Shown here: piece after piece, positions 6,002-15,130 of the stretch | How positions within the stretch are numbered: the first letter of the stretch is position 1 | How the letters are laid out: each line of letters starts with the position of its first letter | Source: a virus | Length of the DNA stretch: 23,952 nucleotides | Virus record (IMG/VR): IMGVR_UViG_3300025630_000055 | Coordinates: 1-23,952 of that record | Reading direction: 5' to 3' (one strand) | The notes under the pieces: generated by a model | The model's input: only the letters and a program-made list of their open reading frames with translations | Told to the model about the DNA's origin: nothing | Database searches by the model: none | Translations under genes and position numbers: made by a program

Positions 6002-6871
6002 TCAAACGAGCCCGTCGATCGTCATCGAAACCTCGGCCCGGTCGGGCGCGCGGAACCTGGTCGGCGTGTAGCTCGATACGAGCCCGTAGATCGTCGAGCG
6101 GTAGAAGGTCGAGGCCGAGCCGGCCGGGTCGACCGAGACCAGGATCGGCCGTTGCCGGCCGACCTGGCGCTTAAGGGTCGGGATGACCGTCAACGCCTCC
6201 GAGCGCGAGAGCGCCGGGAACGTGACGCGCATCCGAGGCGTGATAGCCCGTGCCGTGACGATCATGCCGCCGCCATCGGTCCGCCGCTGGTCGGACGGGT
6301 CGACCTCGTCGAGCTCGTAGCCGAACGCGACGTCGCGCTCGAGCACCGTCGCGCCGCCCGCCATCAGGACGCCGGCCTCGAAAGCGCCGATCGCCGAGCT
6401 CGGGTCGTTGAAGGTCAACCGGAGATATCTCCCGGAGTAGACCGCGCCGAGGCGCTCGACCGCGAGCGCGACGAAGACGCCGAGCTCCTCCGGGTCGACA
6501 TAGCCGCCGAAATACTTTCCGAACCCGCCCTCGCCGAGCCCGTAGACCGGCGGCCAGAGCTCGACCGCCGCCGGCGACGTGTAGACCGGCGCCGCGAACG
6601 CCGCGTCGCCGTCCTCGGCGATCTCGGCCTCGACCGTCGCGTCGAGCGAGCCGTTGTGTCCGACGACCGCGAAAGTGTCGATGTCGACGGTCTCGCCGAA
6701 ATCGACCGTGATCGTCTCGGCGGTCGCGGTCGCCGCGCGCCAGCGCACACCCGGCCGGAAGTCGAGGATGTTCGCGGCCGGCATCCCGGCGACCGCCGAG
6801 CTCGCCGTGACGGTCACGCCGGAGCGGTGCACGAAATCCCGATCGCCGAGAATCAAATGGTTCGCGGTCAT
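6002..6871 (-). CDS. Tail protein with discoidin-like (galactose-binding) domain
   Basis: A 289-residue protein. Residues 18-100 show a discoidin/F5-8 type C-like jelly-roll pattern: a loop with GMPAANILDFRPGVRWRA, then ETITVDFGETVDIDTFAVVG and HNGSLDATVEAEIAEDGD. The second half includes the conserved-looking GYLRL-type strand (GRYLRLTFN) and a C-terminal beta domain ending VSMTIDGLV. This architecture is common in baseplate or tail-tip proteins of alphaproteobacterial siphophages. The start is ATG 6871, which overlaps the previous stop (ATGA); the much longer upstream opening of this frame runs inside the hub gene and is rejected. Carbohydrate binding is an inference from the fold. Confidence 0.78.
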   Translation of the reverse strand: MTANHLILGDRDFVHRSGVTVTASSAVAGMPAANILDFRPGVRWRAATATAETITVDFGETVDIDTFAVVGHNGSLDATVEAEIAEDGDAAFAAPVYTSPAAVELWPPVYGLGEGGFGKYFGGYVDPEELGVFVALAVERLGAVYSGRYLRLTFNDPSSAIGAFEAGVLMAGGATVLERDVAFGYELDEVDPSDQRRTDGGGMIVTARAITPRMRVTFPALSRSEALTVIPTLKRQVGRQRPILVSVDPAGSASTFYRSTIYGLVSSYTPTRFRAPDRAEVSMTIDGLV

Positions 6872-8412
6872 GCCGTGAGGACCTCCAATTGCGTGACGCC
6901 GGCCTGGCGCTCGGCGTAGCCGGCGACCCGCGCGGCGACGCCGGCGGAAATGCCGTAGTCCGGATGCGCGAGCCATACCTCGTCGCCGATCGCGAGGACG
7001 CCGAACCCGACGTCGGTCTCGCAGGACCAGGCCGCCAGGTCGGCCAGGAGCGGGAGGAGGTCGTCTGCGATCGCCTCGGCATCGGCCTCCTCGTAACACC
7101 AGGTCGCGACCTCGAGCGGTTGCGCGCGCAAGTGAGCGGCCGCGATCGCGGACATGAGCGCGGCATCGGTCGGGAGCGCGACCAGGTTCGGCGTCGACCA
7201 GGTCAAGCGATCCGCCGCCGTGACACTGTCGGCGAGCTCGTCGGCGGCCTGGACCTGGCCGAGTATCCGGTATTGCGCGCGGATCTCGCTCGGCGGGATA
7301 CCGAGGCGGCGACGACCGAGCGAGCCCTCGGCGATCCGGTAATCGGTTATCACCGCCCGGACGACCGCGTCGGTCGAGGCGGTCGCGGTCGGCGCCTTGA
7401 ACACGCCGAGAGAGAACAGGCCGGCGCGCGTAAACACCCAATAGCCGCCGGCGCCGGCGATCAGCGCGTCGAGGATCTGGGCGATCGTCACGCTCGAGGT
7501 CCCGGTCGCGTAGCCGACCACGCCGGCGCGATCGGCCGCGAGCGCGGTAAAGGCCGCCGTGTCGAGCTCGGCAGGGTCCGCCAGCCCGGCATAGTCGGTA
7601 ACGATCAACCGAACCACGTCCGCCAGGTCGTCAGCCCAGGCGCCGCCCGGCGCCGCCCCCTTGACGTCGACCGTCACCGCGCCGACCGGCGAGTCGCCGA
7701 GGACGATCCGGCCGACCGAAAGGTCCGCGAAGTAGGACCCGGAGGGCGGCGGATTGGAGCCGCTCGAGGAGAGTGCTACGCCATTGTCCCGGACCGCGAG
7801 GATCGCCTCGATCGGCCCGTCGTGGATATCCAGGACCAGGTTCGCCGGGTCGACCATGATCGCCGGCGCGTTGTCGACCCGGCCGAAGACAAGCGGCCGA
7901 GGCCGGTTCTTGAGCTCGGCCGTCCCGTCCGTCCCGCCGGCCCCGCCATAGGTCGAGGTCTGGATCGGCCGGCGGAAGTCCTCGGCGCGGTCGTGAAACC
8001 GCAGGACCAGGCTCGACGGCCCGGCCTGGTCGAGATCGGCGACCGTCCCGGAGGCGACGACCTCGCGATCGGCGAACGCCGCCCCGGCCGCCAGGCGCTC
8101 GAGCGTGAAGGCGCGCCCGTCCCATGCGTAGCCGAGGAGGGCCGCCAAGGTCCCGTTATCGCGCCATTGCTGCGGGATACCGATCGAGACCGACCCGCTC
8201 CCCGGAAGCGACGGCCCGCCGAACGCCCCCGGCGCGAACGCTTGGCGCTCGCAGGCGTAGCCCTCGACAACCCCCTCGAAAGTCACGCTCGCCGGCGTGT
8301 CGGTCGGACCGGTCCGGTAATCCGAGGTCGCGAGATAGACCGGGACCGTATCGGCCTCGCCGAGATCGTATGGCTCGACCGTGAGGAGGAGGACGTCGAT
8401 CGCAGAGATCAT
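6868..8412 (-). CDS. Tail tip/hub-like structural protein
   Basis: A 514-residue protein directly after the tape measure, the usual place for distal tail and hub proteins. It starts with a beta-rich block (residues 18-75, including YLATSDYRTGPTDTPASVTF) typical of tail proteins that ring the tube end. The middle (about 160-330) is mixed; GGYWVFTRAGLFSLGVF (324-340) and LTWSTPNLVAL are further recognisable strand regions. The C-terminus has a hub-like WLAHPDYGI and repeats of short strands. I see no peptidase motif. Start ATG 8412 overlaps the tape measure stop (ATGA). Assignment to hub, distal tail or fused role is by position and is not certain. Confidence 0.75.
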   Translation of the reverse strand: MISAIDVLLLTVEPYDLGEADTVPVYLATSDYRTGPTDTPASVTFEGVVEGYACERQAFAPGAFGGPSLPGSGSVSIGIPQQWRDNGTLAALLGYAWDGRAFTLERLAAGAAFADREVVASGTVADLDQAGPSSLVLRFHDRAEDFRRPIQTSTYGGAGGTDGTAELKNRPRPLVFGRVDNAPAIMVDPANLVLDIHDGPIEAILAVRDNGVALSSSGSNPPPSGSYFADLSVGRIVLGDSPVGAVTVDVKGAAPGGAWADDLADVVRLIVTDYAGLADPAELDTAAFTALAADRAGVVGYATGTSSVTIAQILDALIAGAGGYWVFTRAGLFSLGVFKAPTATASTDAVVRAVITDYRIAEGSLGRRRLGIPPSEIRAQYRILGQVQAADELADSVTAADRLTWSTPNLVALPTDAALMSAIAAAHLRAQPLEVATWCYEEADAEAIADDLLPLLADLAAWSCETDVGFGVLAIGDEVWLAHPDYGISAGVAARVAGYAERQAGVTQLEVLTA

Positions 8413-11400
8413 GGCGTCACCGCCCGGAACGCGAACCCGGAGCCCTGGCGGCCGACCACCAGGCCCCGCAGGAAGCCGAGGAGGTCACGGGTCGCCGAGG
8501 TCGCGGCGCGTTGCCCGGCGACGAGCTCGGCCAGGAGCTCGGCCACGCCGGCGCCCCCGGCGGCCGCCTCCCGGAGAATGCTCGCGGTCTGGCTCGCGTT
8601 GTACACGCGCGACCGGCCCGTCGCCTCGAGCTCCGGCCCGCGCTCACCGACGATCCGCAGGCCGCCCGTATGATCGCCGCCCTCGGCATAGCCGGTTATC
8701 GAGCGGATCACCGCGTCGACGATCGGATCGGCCTGGCGCCTGGCCGCCGCCTGGCCTTCGCCGAAACCGGAGATCGGCTCGAGGCCGAGCGAGATAAGGC
8801 GCTCATTAATCGCCGCGTTGACCGCCGGGTCCCGGCCGAGATCGAACCCGGCCGCGTTCGTGTATTGCCCGTCGCCGAGGCGCCGGAGCCCGGCGACCGA
8901 GCTCGCGGCAGAGACCGCGCTCGAGGATCTCGGCGCGACCGCCTCGAGCGCGGTCGCGAGATCCTCGCGAATGCCCCGGAGCTCGTCGAGCGACGCCCGC
9001 GCGATCGCCAGGTCGTCGGCGAACGCATCCTCGAGACCGGCGAGCCCGGCGTCTACCTGGTTGTACAACGATTGATATTGCGGCCCGCTCGCGTAGACGT
9101 CGCGGCCGAGCTCGAGAACGGTACGCGCCAGGTCTCGGGCGCGGCCTGCGGCCTCCTCGTCGCCGCCGAGCCCGGCGGCCGACGCCTCGGAGAACAACCG
9201 GAGCGCCTCGTCGAGACTTGCGGTCGGCGAGAGCGGCGAGAGCGAGCGGTCGATCCGGAGGCCCTGGCGGGTCTGGCGGATCGAGGCGACCAACTGGTCG
9301 AGCGAGCGGGTCGAGCCCTCGAGGGCGGCGATCTCGTCGTCGCGGGCGGCGATCGCCTCGTTGATCCGAGCGGCCTCCTCCTGGCGCGCGGCGGCCGCGA
9401 CCTGGATCTCGAACAGCGTGTCGACGAGACCGAGATCGCCGCCGACCGCGACCGCCTGGTCGCGCAAACTTTCATAGTTGGTGACGAGCGCCTCGACGAC
9501 CTGCGAGGCCGGCGAGAGGAGAGACCGGATCTGCCCGGCCAGGTCCTCGTTAAAGCCCGTCCGCATGGTCTCGCGGAACGTGTCGCGCGCCTTGTCGAGC
9601 TTGTCGTCGACCTGGTCGGCCTCGAGACCGAGAGCCTCGACCGCGCCCCGGAGGTTGTCGATCGACGCGAGGCCGCTCTCGAGCTTGAGCTCGTAGCCCT
9701 CGAGCGGCGTGCTATCGACCGACGCCAGGCCGAGGAGCTCGTCGACATAGCGAGAGATCGCGTCCATTCCCTCGCTCATCAATGCCGGGTCGCCGAAGTC
9801 GCGGACGACCGGGCGATTGGCCGACGCCTGGACCTGGTCGGCGTACCGCTCGATTGCCTCGGCGGCGTCCCGCACGCCGGAGACGACCGCGCCGGTCGCC
9901 GCGTTGAAGAACTCGATAGTCTGCAACCCCTCGTCGCCGACCACTCGCCGGCGGAACGTCTGGCCGTCAATCGTGAAACCGCTCTCGCCGCCGTCGCGGC
10001 TGTCGTACTGGATACGCGCCGACGACGTGTCGATCCGAGCCGCCTCGCCCTCGCGGTCGACCGCCCCGAAATATCGCTCGAGGTTCGCGACGAAGTCTTC
10101 GACCGTCTTCTCCTGAGCGGCCCCGGCGTCCTCGGCCGAGCGGCCGAGCTCGTAAAGCTGCAACGCCGCCGCATCGCCGGCGCGAGACATCCGGGCGGTT
10201 GCGTCCTCGAAAGCGACCGCGAAGTCGAGCGCCTCGCCGACCGCCTCGGCGTCCGCCCCGCCATCACGCTCGAGGCGGCCGAGCACGGCCCGGAGGACCC
10301 CCTCGGTCGCCGTCGAGATCCCGTCGACGAGGCCGCGCTCGAGCGCGTCGAGGATCGAGCGATAGACGAAGTCGCCGACCGCCTCCTCGGCCGTGGCAAA
10401 GCGACGGAGATCCGGCGACCGCCCGCTCCGGCGATCGCCCTCGGTCAAGCCCGGCGAGGAGATCGCGCTCGCATACTCGCCGCTCTCATAGCCGACCTCG
10501 CCCCCGAAGGCCCCCGGCCGCAGGGTCGCCCCCAGGCTCTCGAGGAACTGATTGACGAAATCCGAGACGCCATCGGCGAGCTTCTGAGCGTCCTCGACCG
10601 CCGCGTTGTTATCGGCCCCGACCGCCCGCACGCCGAGCCGATCGTCGTCGACGTTGAAGGTCGCGCCGAGCGCCGGCCCGCTCGTCTTCCCCGGACCGAA
10701 TATCTGCGTTGCCAGGAGCGCCAGGCCGGCGACCGCGATCGCGATCGGCCCGGCCGCAGCCGCAAACCCGGCTTGCGCCAAGGCCCCGCTTGCGACCTGG
10801 CTCGCGACCGCGCCGCCGGCCCCGCCCGGACCCAGGCCGCCCGTGAGGAGCCCGGCGGGACCGAGGCCGGCCTGTACACCGAAGAACGACCCGAGAGCGT
10901 TCCCGAGGGAGGGCGCGATCTGAGCGAGCGAGCTCGTCAGCGTGTTCCCGAGGCCGGTAATCGAGGAGACCAGGTTCGACGCACCGCTCGACAAGAGCGA
11001 GCCGAGCGGGTTGCCGGAGAACAAGCCGTCGAGAAGGAAGTTGCTCCCTTGCGATATGCCGAGGTTCAACAGACCCCGGCCGAGGTCGCCGAACCCGCCG
11101 CCGACCCCGCCAGTCCCCGACGCGATCAGGTCGACCCCGGACCGCAGCAGGCCGGCGGCGTCGAACTGCGGGACCCGGACATTCGCCGCCGTGCGCGAGG
11201 CGTTGGCGACGGAGAGCTCGTAGGCGCGGACCGTCGAGATCGCGTCGGAATACACGCGCTCGGCCTGGCGGACCTTCTCGGCGTGCTGGTCCTGGCTCAG
11301 GACGCCGAGCTCGAGCGCCAGGTCGAGGTCGAGGAGCGTCTCGTTATAGGCGCGGGTCGCCGCCGACGTGCGGTCGGTCGCGTCCTCGAGGCGGACCAGG

Positions 11401-12902
11401 CGCTCGCGGAGGGTCCGTTTCTGGTCGGCCAGGCGCTCGACCGCCTCCGCCGCCGCCTCGTCGGCCTCTGTCGCCTTTTTGGTCGCCTTGGTCGACGCCT
11501 CGAGCTTCTCGATCTTCTCGTCATAGTGCCGATTGATCTCGGCCAGGGTCTCGACCCGAAGCTCCTCGCTCGCCTGCATGGTGTCGAGGAGGCGGGTCGC
11601 CTCGGCGATCTTCTCGGCGCGCTCGGCCTCGATCTTCGCCGCCTGGTCGAGCTCGCCCCGGAGCTCGGCCAAGGCCGCCCGCGCCCGATCGAAGCCGGCC
11701 GCGCCCGTGTCGCCAGCGAGCGCCAGGTCCCAATCGAACGCCGCCTCGGCCGCCTGGCGCGCCGCCTCGCCGAGCGCCTTGATCTCCTCGGCCAAGGCTC
11801 GCGCGGTCGAGGTCATGCGCGCGCGGATCGCCCCCGCGACCGCGTCGCCGGCGCGCGCGGCAGCACCCTCGGCGCTCTTGTCGAACGCCTCGAGGTCGGC
11901 CTCGACCCGCTCGAGCTCGGCGAGGAGCTCCTCGCGGCTCCGCCCCGCCGTCTCGGTCGCCTCGCCGAAATAGCGGGCGATCGCCTGGCCGAGCTCGGAA
12001 TGCTCCGAACCAATAAACCGGACCTTGGCGAAGAAATCGGCCAGCGCCTCCGACGCCTCGGCGGCGATCGGCGCCAGGCGCAACAGAACGCGGTTGACAT
12101 TCATTTCGACAACCCGCCCGAACGTGTCGAGCGCGTCGCGCGCCCGCTCGGCGTCGCGGACCACTTGCTCGTCAAGCACCAGGCCGAGCTCGGCGGCACG
12201 GTCGCGGAGGTCCTGGACAGCCTCGGCCCCCTTGCCGAACAGATTGACCAAGCCCGCGCCCTCCTGGTCGAACGCCTTGACGGCGATCCGAAGGCGCTCG
12301 GCCTCGTCGGTCGTCGACGCCATGACGTCGGCCAGGTCCGCCAAGACGTCGAGGTTGTCGCGCGTCGAGCCGTCGGCGTTGCGGAGCGAGATCCCGTATT
12401 GCTCGAGCGTGCCCTTGAGCTCGCCGGTCCCCTGGACCGCCTCGGCCATCCGCCGCGTAAACCGCTGAATGCCGGTATCGAGGTTGTTCGCGGCGACGCC
12501 GGACCGCTCGGCCGCGAAACGGAGCTCTTGAAGCGCCGAGGTCGAGACACCGATCCGGTCGGCGAACTTGCCAAGCTGGTCGGCTTGCGTAACCGCCTGG
12601 TTGAACTGGCGGAAGGCGACGACGGCGCCGCCGATACCGGCCGCCGCCGCCAGGCCGGCCGGACCGAGCGCCGAGAGCACCGGCGCCAGCGCCCCGGCGC
12701 GGCTCGCGAAACCGTCGATCCGGCCGCGGACCTGGCCGACCGCCGCCGAGAGCGTCAACAGCCCCCGGCTTGCCGGCCTGGTGGCGTTCTCGATCGACTG
12801 GACAGCGGTCCGGCCGCGCGACCCGAAACGCTCGAGCGCCTGTACCGCGACGTCGGCGTCCTTGACCGAGAGCCGGATCAATAGGGAGCGTTCACCCGCC
12901 AC
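8409..12902 (-). CDS. Tail tape measure protein
   Basis: At 1497 residues this is the longest gene. It follows the frameshifting chaperone gene and has tape-measure architecture: an N-terminal helical region with GRTAVQSIENA, long Ala/Glu-rich coiled coils (about 300-540), a Gly/Leu-rich hydrophobic centre, one membrane-like segment near 718-737 (GPIAIAVAGLALLATQIFG), and the conserved C-terminal motif GYAEGGDHTGG followed by GERGPELEA. It sets tail length and is thought to help DNA cross the inner membrane. By the usual rule of about 0.15 nm per residue, the tail would be near 220 nm. The start is GTG 12902, overlapping the chaperone stop by 11 bases; a GGGAG lies about ten bases upstream. 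No peptidoglycan hydrolase motif is visible. Confidence 0.95.
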   Translation of the reverse strand: MAGERSLLIRLSVKDADVAVQALERFGSRGRTAVQSIENATRPASRGLLTLSAAVGQVRGRIDGFASRAGALAPVLSALGPAGLAAAAGIGGAVVAFRQFNQAVTQADQLGKFADRIGVSTSALQELRFAAERSGVAANNLDTGIQRFTRRMAEAVQGTGELKGTLEQYGISLRNADGSTRDNLDVLADLADVMASTTDEAERLRIAVKAFDQEGAGLVNLFGKGAEAVQDLRDRAAELGLVLDEQVVRDAERARDALDTFGRVVEMNVNRVLLRLAPIAAEASEALADFFAKVRFIGSEHSELGQAIARYFGEATETAGRSREELLAELERVEADLEAFDKSAEGAAARAGDAVAGAIRARMTSTARALAEEIKALGEAARQAAEAAFDWDLALAGDTGAAGFDRARAALAELRGELDQAAKIEAERAEKIAEATRLLDTMQASEELRVETLAEINRHYDEKIEKLEASTKATKKATEADEAAAEAVERLADQKRTLRERLVRLEDATDRTSAATRAYNETLLDLDLALELGVLSQDQHAEKVRQAERVYSDAISTVRAYELSVANASRTAANVRVPQFDAAGLLRSGVDLIASGTGGVGGGFGDLGRGLLNLGISQGSNFLLDGLFSGNPLGSLLSSGASNLVSSITGLGNTLTSSLAQIAPSLGNALGSFFGVQAGLGPAGLLTGGLGPGGAGGAVASQVASGALAQAGFAAAAGPIAIAVAGLALLATQIFGPGKTSGPALGATFNVDDDRLGVRAVGADNNAAVEDAQKLADGVSDFVNQFLESLGATLRPGAFGGEVGYESGEYASAISSPGLTEGDRRSGRSPDLRRFATAEEAVGDFVYRSILDALERGLVDGISTATEGVLRAVLGRLERDGGADAEAVGEALDFAVAFEDATARMSRAGDAAALQLYELGRSAEDAGAAQEKTVEDFVANLERYFGAVDREGEAARIDTSSARIQYDSRDGGESGFTIDGQTFRRRVVGDEGLQTIEFFNAATGAVVSGVRDAAEAIERYADQVQASANRPVVRDFGDPALMSEGMDAISRYVDELLGLASVDSTPLEGYELKLESGLASIDNLRGAVEALGLEADQVDDKLDKARDTFRETMRTGFNEDLAGQIRSLLSPASQVVEALVTNYESLRDQAVAVGGDLGLVDTLFEIQVAAAARQEEAARINEAIAARDDEIAALEGSTRSLDQLVASIRQTRQGLRIDRSLSPLSPTASLDEALRLFSEASAAGLGGDEEAAGRARDLARTVLELGRDVYASGPQYQSLYNQVDAGLAGLEDAFADDLAIARASLDELRGIREDLATALEAVAPRSSSAVSAASSVAGLRRLGDGQYTNAAGFDLGRDPAVNAAINERLISLGLEPISGFGEGQAAARRQADPIVDAVIRSITGYAEGGDHTGGLRIVGERGPELEATGRSRVYNASQTASILREAAAGGAGVAELLAELVAGQRAATSATRDLLGFLRGLVVGRQGSGFAFRAVTP

Positions 12903-13868
12903 GTCTCGCCCTCTCCCTTTCCCGGCGCGCCTCGTCGAGGCGCGCCCATGTCACGTCAGCCAGGCCGAACCAGTTGACCAGGTAGGCCGGTTGATCCAGG
13001 AGGCCGCCGGCAAGCGGCATCACAACGCCGCCGCCGCCGTGCCCCCGTTGTCGTTGCCAGAGCCGGAGGATCAGCCGGGTCTGGTCGTCGACCAGGTAAC
13101 GCGGATGGACCCGGAGCCTCAGCGGCTCGCCGGGTCGGTCGCAGTCCGGGACGTCCGGGAACTCCCACCCTTGCCCTTCCGGCGCCGGTCGGTTTGGCGT
13201 CCACTCTTCGCCGACGCCGTCGAAGGCGGCCGGGTCGAAGGACCAGACGACGGCGACGTCGAGTTTTTTTTGGCGACCCCGCGCGGCCGGTCGAGGTCGG
13301 CGATCCGCCGCGCCAGGAACACCAGGTCGCCGAACGGGATGCACTCGACCGAGGCGCGCGAGAGCACGACGGCGCCGTCCTCGAGCGTCTCGGTCTCGGC
13401 GACCAGGTCCTCGCCGGTCTCGGCGTCGACCAGGTTCCGCCAGCCCTTCACGAAGGCCCGCACCCGGTCGAGCGTCATCAATTCATCGGCGCGCACGCTT
13501 TGCGCTTCCATTTCCCGAAACGGCGGCCAGGACTTGCGCGCCGCGAGCTTGAGGGTCGCGAGCCGCCCCCGGTCCTCGACCGAGAGCCGGCCGCCGCCCT
13601 GGGTTTCGACCACGGCCCGCGCCAGGATCATTCGCGCGGCGGCGCGATCCTCGTCGCCGGCGACAATCGCCTCGAGGCCGTTGGCGAGCTCGCCGAGGAG
13701 CTCGAACGGACCATAAGCGAGGCCGTGCTCGCGGTTGAAGCGATCGCGGAAGGCGACCGAGGAGTAATAGGTCGGCCGCTCGACCTGGTAGGCGACTTGC
13801 GCCGCCGGGTCGACGCCCTGTTGACCCGGCGCCGGTATCCAAACCGACGCATCCTTGAGCACGTCCAT
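12892..13868 (-). CDS. Tail assembly chaperone, long form made by -1 frameshift
   Basis: Tail genes of this type make two overlapping chaperones (lambda gpG and gpGT) that hold the tape measure before tube assembly. Here the first 202 residues come from the upstream frame and the next 123 from the -1 frame, giving 325 residues. The added part includes DPAAFDGVGEEWTPNRPAPE and a helix ending RERERARRGG. The slip site A-AAA-AAC (13263-13269) sits between the two frames. The -1 frame ends at TGA 12892, inside the tape measure start. Neither frame alone explains all the protein-like sequence, which is why a programmed shift is preferred over two genes. Confidence 0.85.
13119..13868 (-). CDS. Tail assembly chaperone, short form
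   Basis: The unshifted product has 249 residues. It begins MDVLKDASVWIPAPG and continues with a helical domain (about 45-190: FRDRFNREHGLAYGPFELLG, later AFVKGWRNLVDAETGEDLV). The last 47 residues after the slip site (from S203) are Ser, Pro, Arg and Lys-rich and look like out-of-frame sequence kept only because most ribosomes stop there. ATG 13868 follows GGAGG eight bases upstream. It is the lambda gpG-like partner, expected in excess over the long form. It would bind tape measure and tail tube subunits during assembly and not stay in the virion. Confidence 0.85.
   Translation of the reverse strand: MDVLKDASVWIPAPGQQGVDPAAQVAYQVERPTYYSSVAFRDRFNREHGLAYGPFELLGELANGLEAIVAGDEDRAAARMILARAVVETQGGGRLSVEDRGRLATLKLAARKSWPPFREMEAQSVRADELMTLDRVRAFVKGWRNLVDAETGEDLVAETETLEDGAVVLSRASVECIPFGDLVFLARRIADLDRPRGVAKKNSTSPSSGPSTRPPSTASAKSGRQTDRRRKGKGGSSRTSRTATDPASR
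13215..13269 (-). promoter_or_regulatory. Programmed -1 frameshift signal
   Basis: Eight A residues in the mRNA include the heptamer A-AAA-AAC in the zero frame (13263-13269). Seven bases further on, CGCCGTCG (13248-13255) can pair with CGACGGCG (13215-13222), and the loop contains an inner GGTC-CTTC-GACC hairpin. The heptamer, the 7-base spacer and the stem match known -1 frameshift stimulators. Confidence 0.85.
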
Positions 13869-13884
13869 TGCTGCAACCTCCGAG

Positions 13885-13928
13885 GACTGGACAAACGAAA
13901 CCCGCCCCCGGCCAGGCCGGAGGCGGGT
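13885..13928 (-). terminator. Hairpin after the tail tube gene
   Basis: On the minus strand, ACCCGCC (read at 13928-13922) and its partner GGCGGGT (13906-13900), with an inner CCGGCC/GGCCGG pair of arms, form a 13-pair stem with one mismatch. TTTCGTTTG follows the stem. It lies between the tail tube stop and the chaperone start. It looks like a partial intrinsic terminator or a 3'-end stabiliser that would favour tail tube mRNA over tape measure mRNA. Confidence 0.6.
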
Positions 13929-13951
13929 CGAGGACCTGGCGCCAAGCGGCG

Positions 13952-15112
13952 TCAGGAGTAGGAGATATAAGCGCCGGTATCCTGGCCCGCCGCGTCGAAG
14001 TCGAGGCCCTCATGCAGAAAGCCCCGGTTGTCGACCTCGCTCGAGCCGACGAACCGCGCCGCCGGGACATAGAGCGAGATCACCCCGCCGTCGCCGGTCC
14101 CGAAGCGGACCCAGAGCTCTTTGGTCGTCCCGGCCGACACGTCCGCAAAAGCGTTGCGGGTCGCGACGAGCGCCATACGCGGGTTGATCCGCCCGGAGAT
14201 CCGCCGCCGGATGATCGAGGCGACGTCGTACCCGTAGGCGGTCGAGGGCGCGTCGGCGAGCTCGAGCTCGTTCCCGAAGTCGAGCGAGAGCTCCGAAAAC
14301 TCGATCTGGTTCCCGTCGAGATAGGCGTCCGTCAGGACCAGGACCGGCGGCGAGATCCCGTCATAGGTCGCCGCCCCCGGATCGGCGACGTCGGTCGGCG
14401 CGACCATCTGGCCACGGAGCCCGAAGGTAAACCGGCCCGGCCGGCGGACCGGGAGAGCGAGTTGCAGGGTCGACGCACCGCCGAGCACCTTGCGGAGCCG
14501 ATGGTTTGCGCCGCTCGCGGAGTTGTGCGCGTAGGCGTAGGCGGTCAGGGTCTCGAGGCCGCTCGAGGCCGGGACATAGGTCGCGGCCGCGTGAATGGTG
14601 TATGCGACCCCGGTCCCGGCCGCCCCGGAGAGAGCCGGATAGACCTCGACCGAGTCACCCGCCGCGTTGCTCGCGGTAATCACCCGGTCCTCGCCGTCCA
14701 CCGTAATCAGGTGGCCGACATAGTCGTTATTGGCCGCGACCTGCCCGGCCGCCAGGTTGACCGAGGTTGCGGTCGAGCCCGCGAGCGTGACGTCGGTCTC
14801 GTCGGCCGCGAGCAGGGTTTGCGCCAGGCCGGAGCCCCGCAGGAGCGGACCGACCTCCGGCGCCTGGCCGCCGGTCCCGGAGCCCTTGAGGAGCACCGTC
14901 GCGGACAGGCTCGCCGAGCCGCCGCCGGTAACCCGCGTCGAGCGATCGAGGCCGCCGGTCTTTTCGTTGGTATCCTCGAGCTCCCAATCGTCGGAGACCG
15001 TGACCTCCTCGGCGGCGATCGCGTCGGTCCCGACCACCGGGACCGCGTCGGTCCCGGCCGTGGTCTCGACCTTGGCAAGCAAGGTCATATTCTGTGTGCG
15101 GAAAGTGGACAT
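13952..15112 (-). CDS. Major tail tube protein
   Basis: The tail tube is the polymer through which DNA leaves the phage. This 386-residue protein starts MSTFRTQNMTLLAKVETTAG, a typical tube start, and is beta-rich: repeated pairs such as ETDVTLAGSTATSVNLAAGQ and LEDTNEKTGGLDRSTRVTG, and a long C-terminal domain with ELSLDFGNELELADAP and GRINPRMALVATR. The length is greater than for minimal tube proteins, so an extra domain is likely in the middle (about 90-190). ATG 15112 follows AGGAGG seven bases upstream. It sits between the tail terminator side and the chaperone pair, as expected for siphophages, and is followed by a hairpin that may raise its yield. Confidence 0.88.
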   Translation of the reverse strand: MSTFRTQNMTLLAKVETTAGTDAVPVVGTDAIAAEEVTVSDDWELEDTNEKTGGLDRSTRVTGGGSASLSATVLLKGSGTGGQAPEVGPLLRGSGLAQTLLAADETDVTLAGSTATSVNLAAGQVAANNDYVGHLITVDGEDRVITASNAAGDSVEVYPALSGAAGTGVAYTIHAAATYVPASSGLETLTAYAYAHNSASGANHRLRKVLGGASTLQLALPVRRPGRFTFGLRGQMVAPTDVADPGAATYDGISPPVLVLTDAYLDGNQIEFSELSLDFGNELELADAPSTAYGYDVASIIRRRISGRINPRMALVATRNAFADVSAGTTKELWVRFGTGDGGVISLYVPAARFVGSSEVDNRGFLHEGLDFDAAGQDTGAYISYS

Positions 15113-15130
15113 CCTCGATCCTCCTGTCGA

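Noticed and set aside
6872-7441. Upstream extension of the discoidin-like gene to a start near 7441
   Set aside because: This part lies inside the hub-like gene in another frame and is low-complexity Arg/Gly. The ATG at 6871 overlaps the hub stop as elsewhere in the operon.
9060-9072. Second copy of GTTGTACAACGAT, the core of the 1258-1287 dyad, inside the tape measure gene
   Set aside because: The flanking symmetry is missing, it lies in the middle of a well-supported coding frame, and a shared 13-mer in a 24-kb window can be chance.
8511-12884. A plus-strand open frame of 1457 codons opposite the tape measure gene
   Set aside because: It is the exact codon-register complement of the tape measure. 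It stays open because TTA, CTA and TCA codons are avoided in this GC-rich gene. The translation is Arg, Asp and Glu-rich without domain features.
13264-13271. Eight-base T run as a sequencing error that splits one gene
   Set aside because: It cannot be ruled out by sequence alone, but tail chaperone genes at this place are known to use exactly this kind of run for frameshifting, and the zero-frame heptamer and downstream stem support a real signal.
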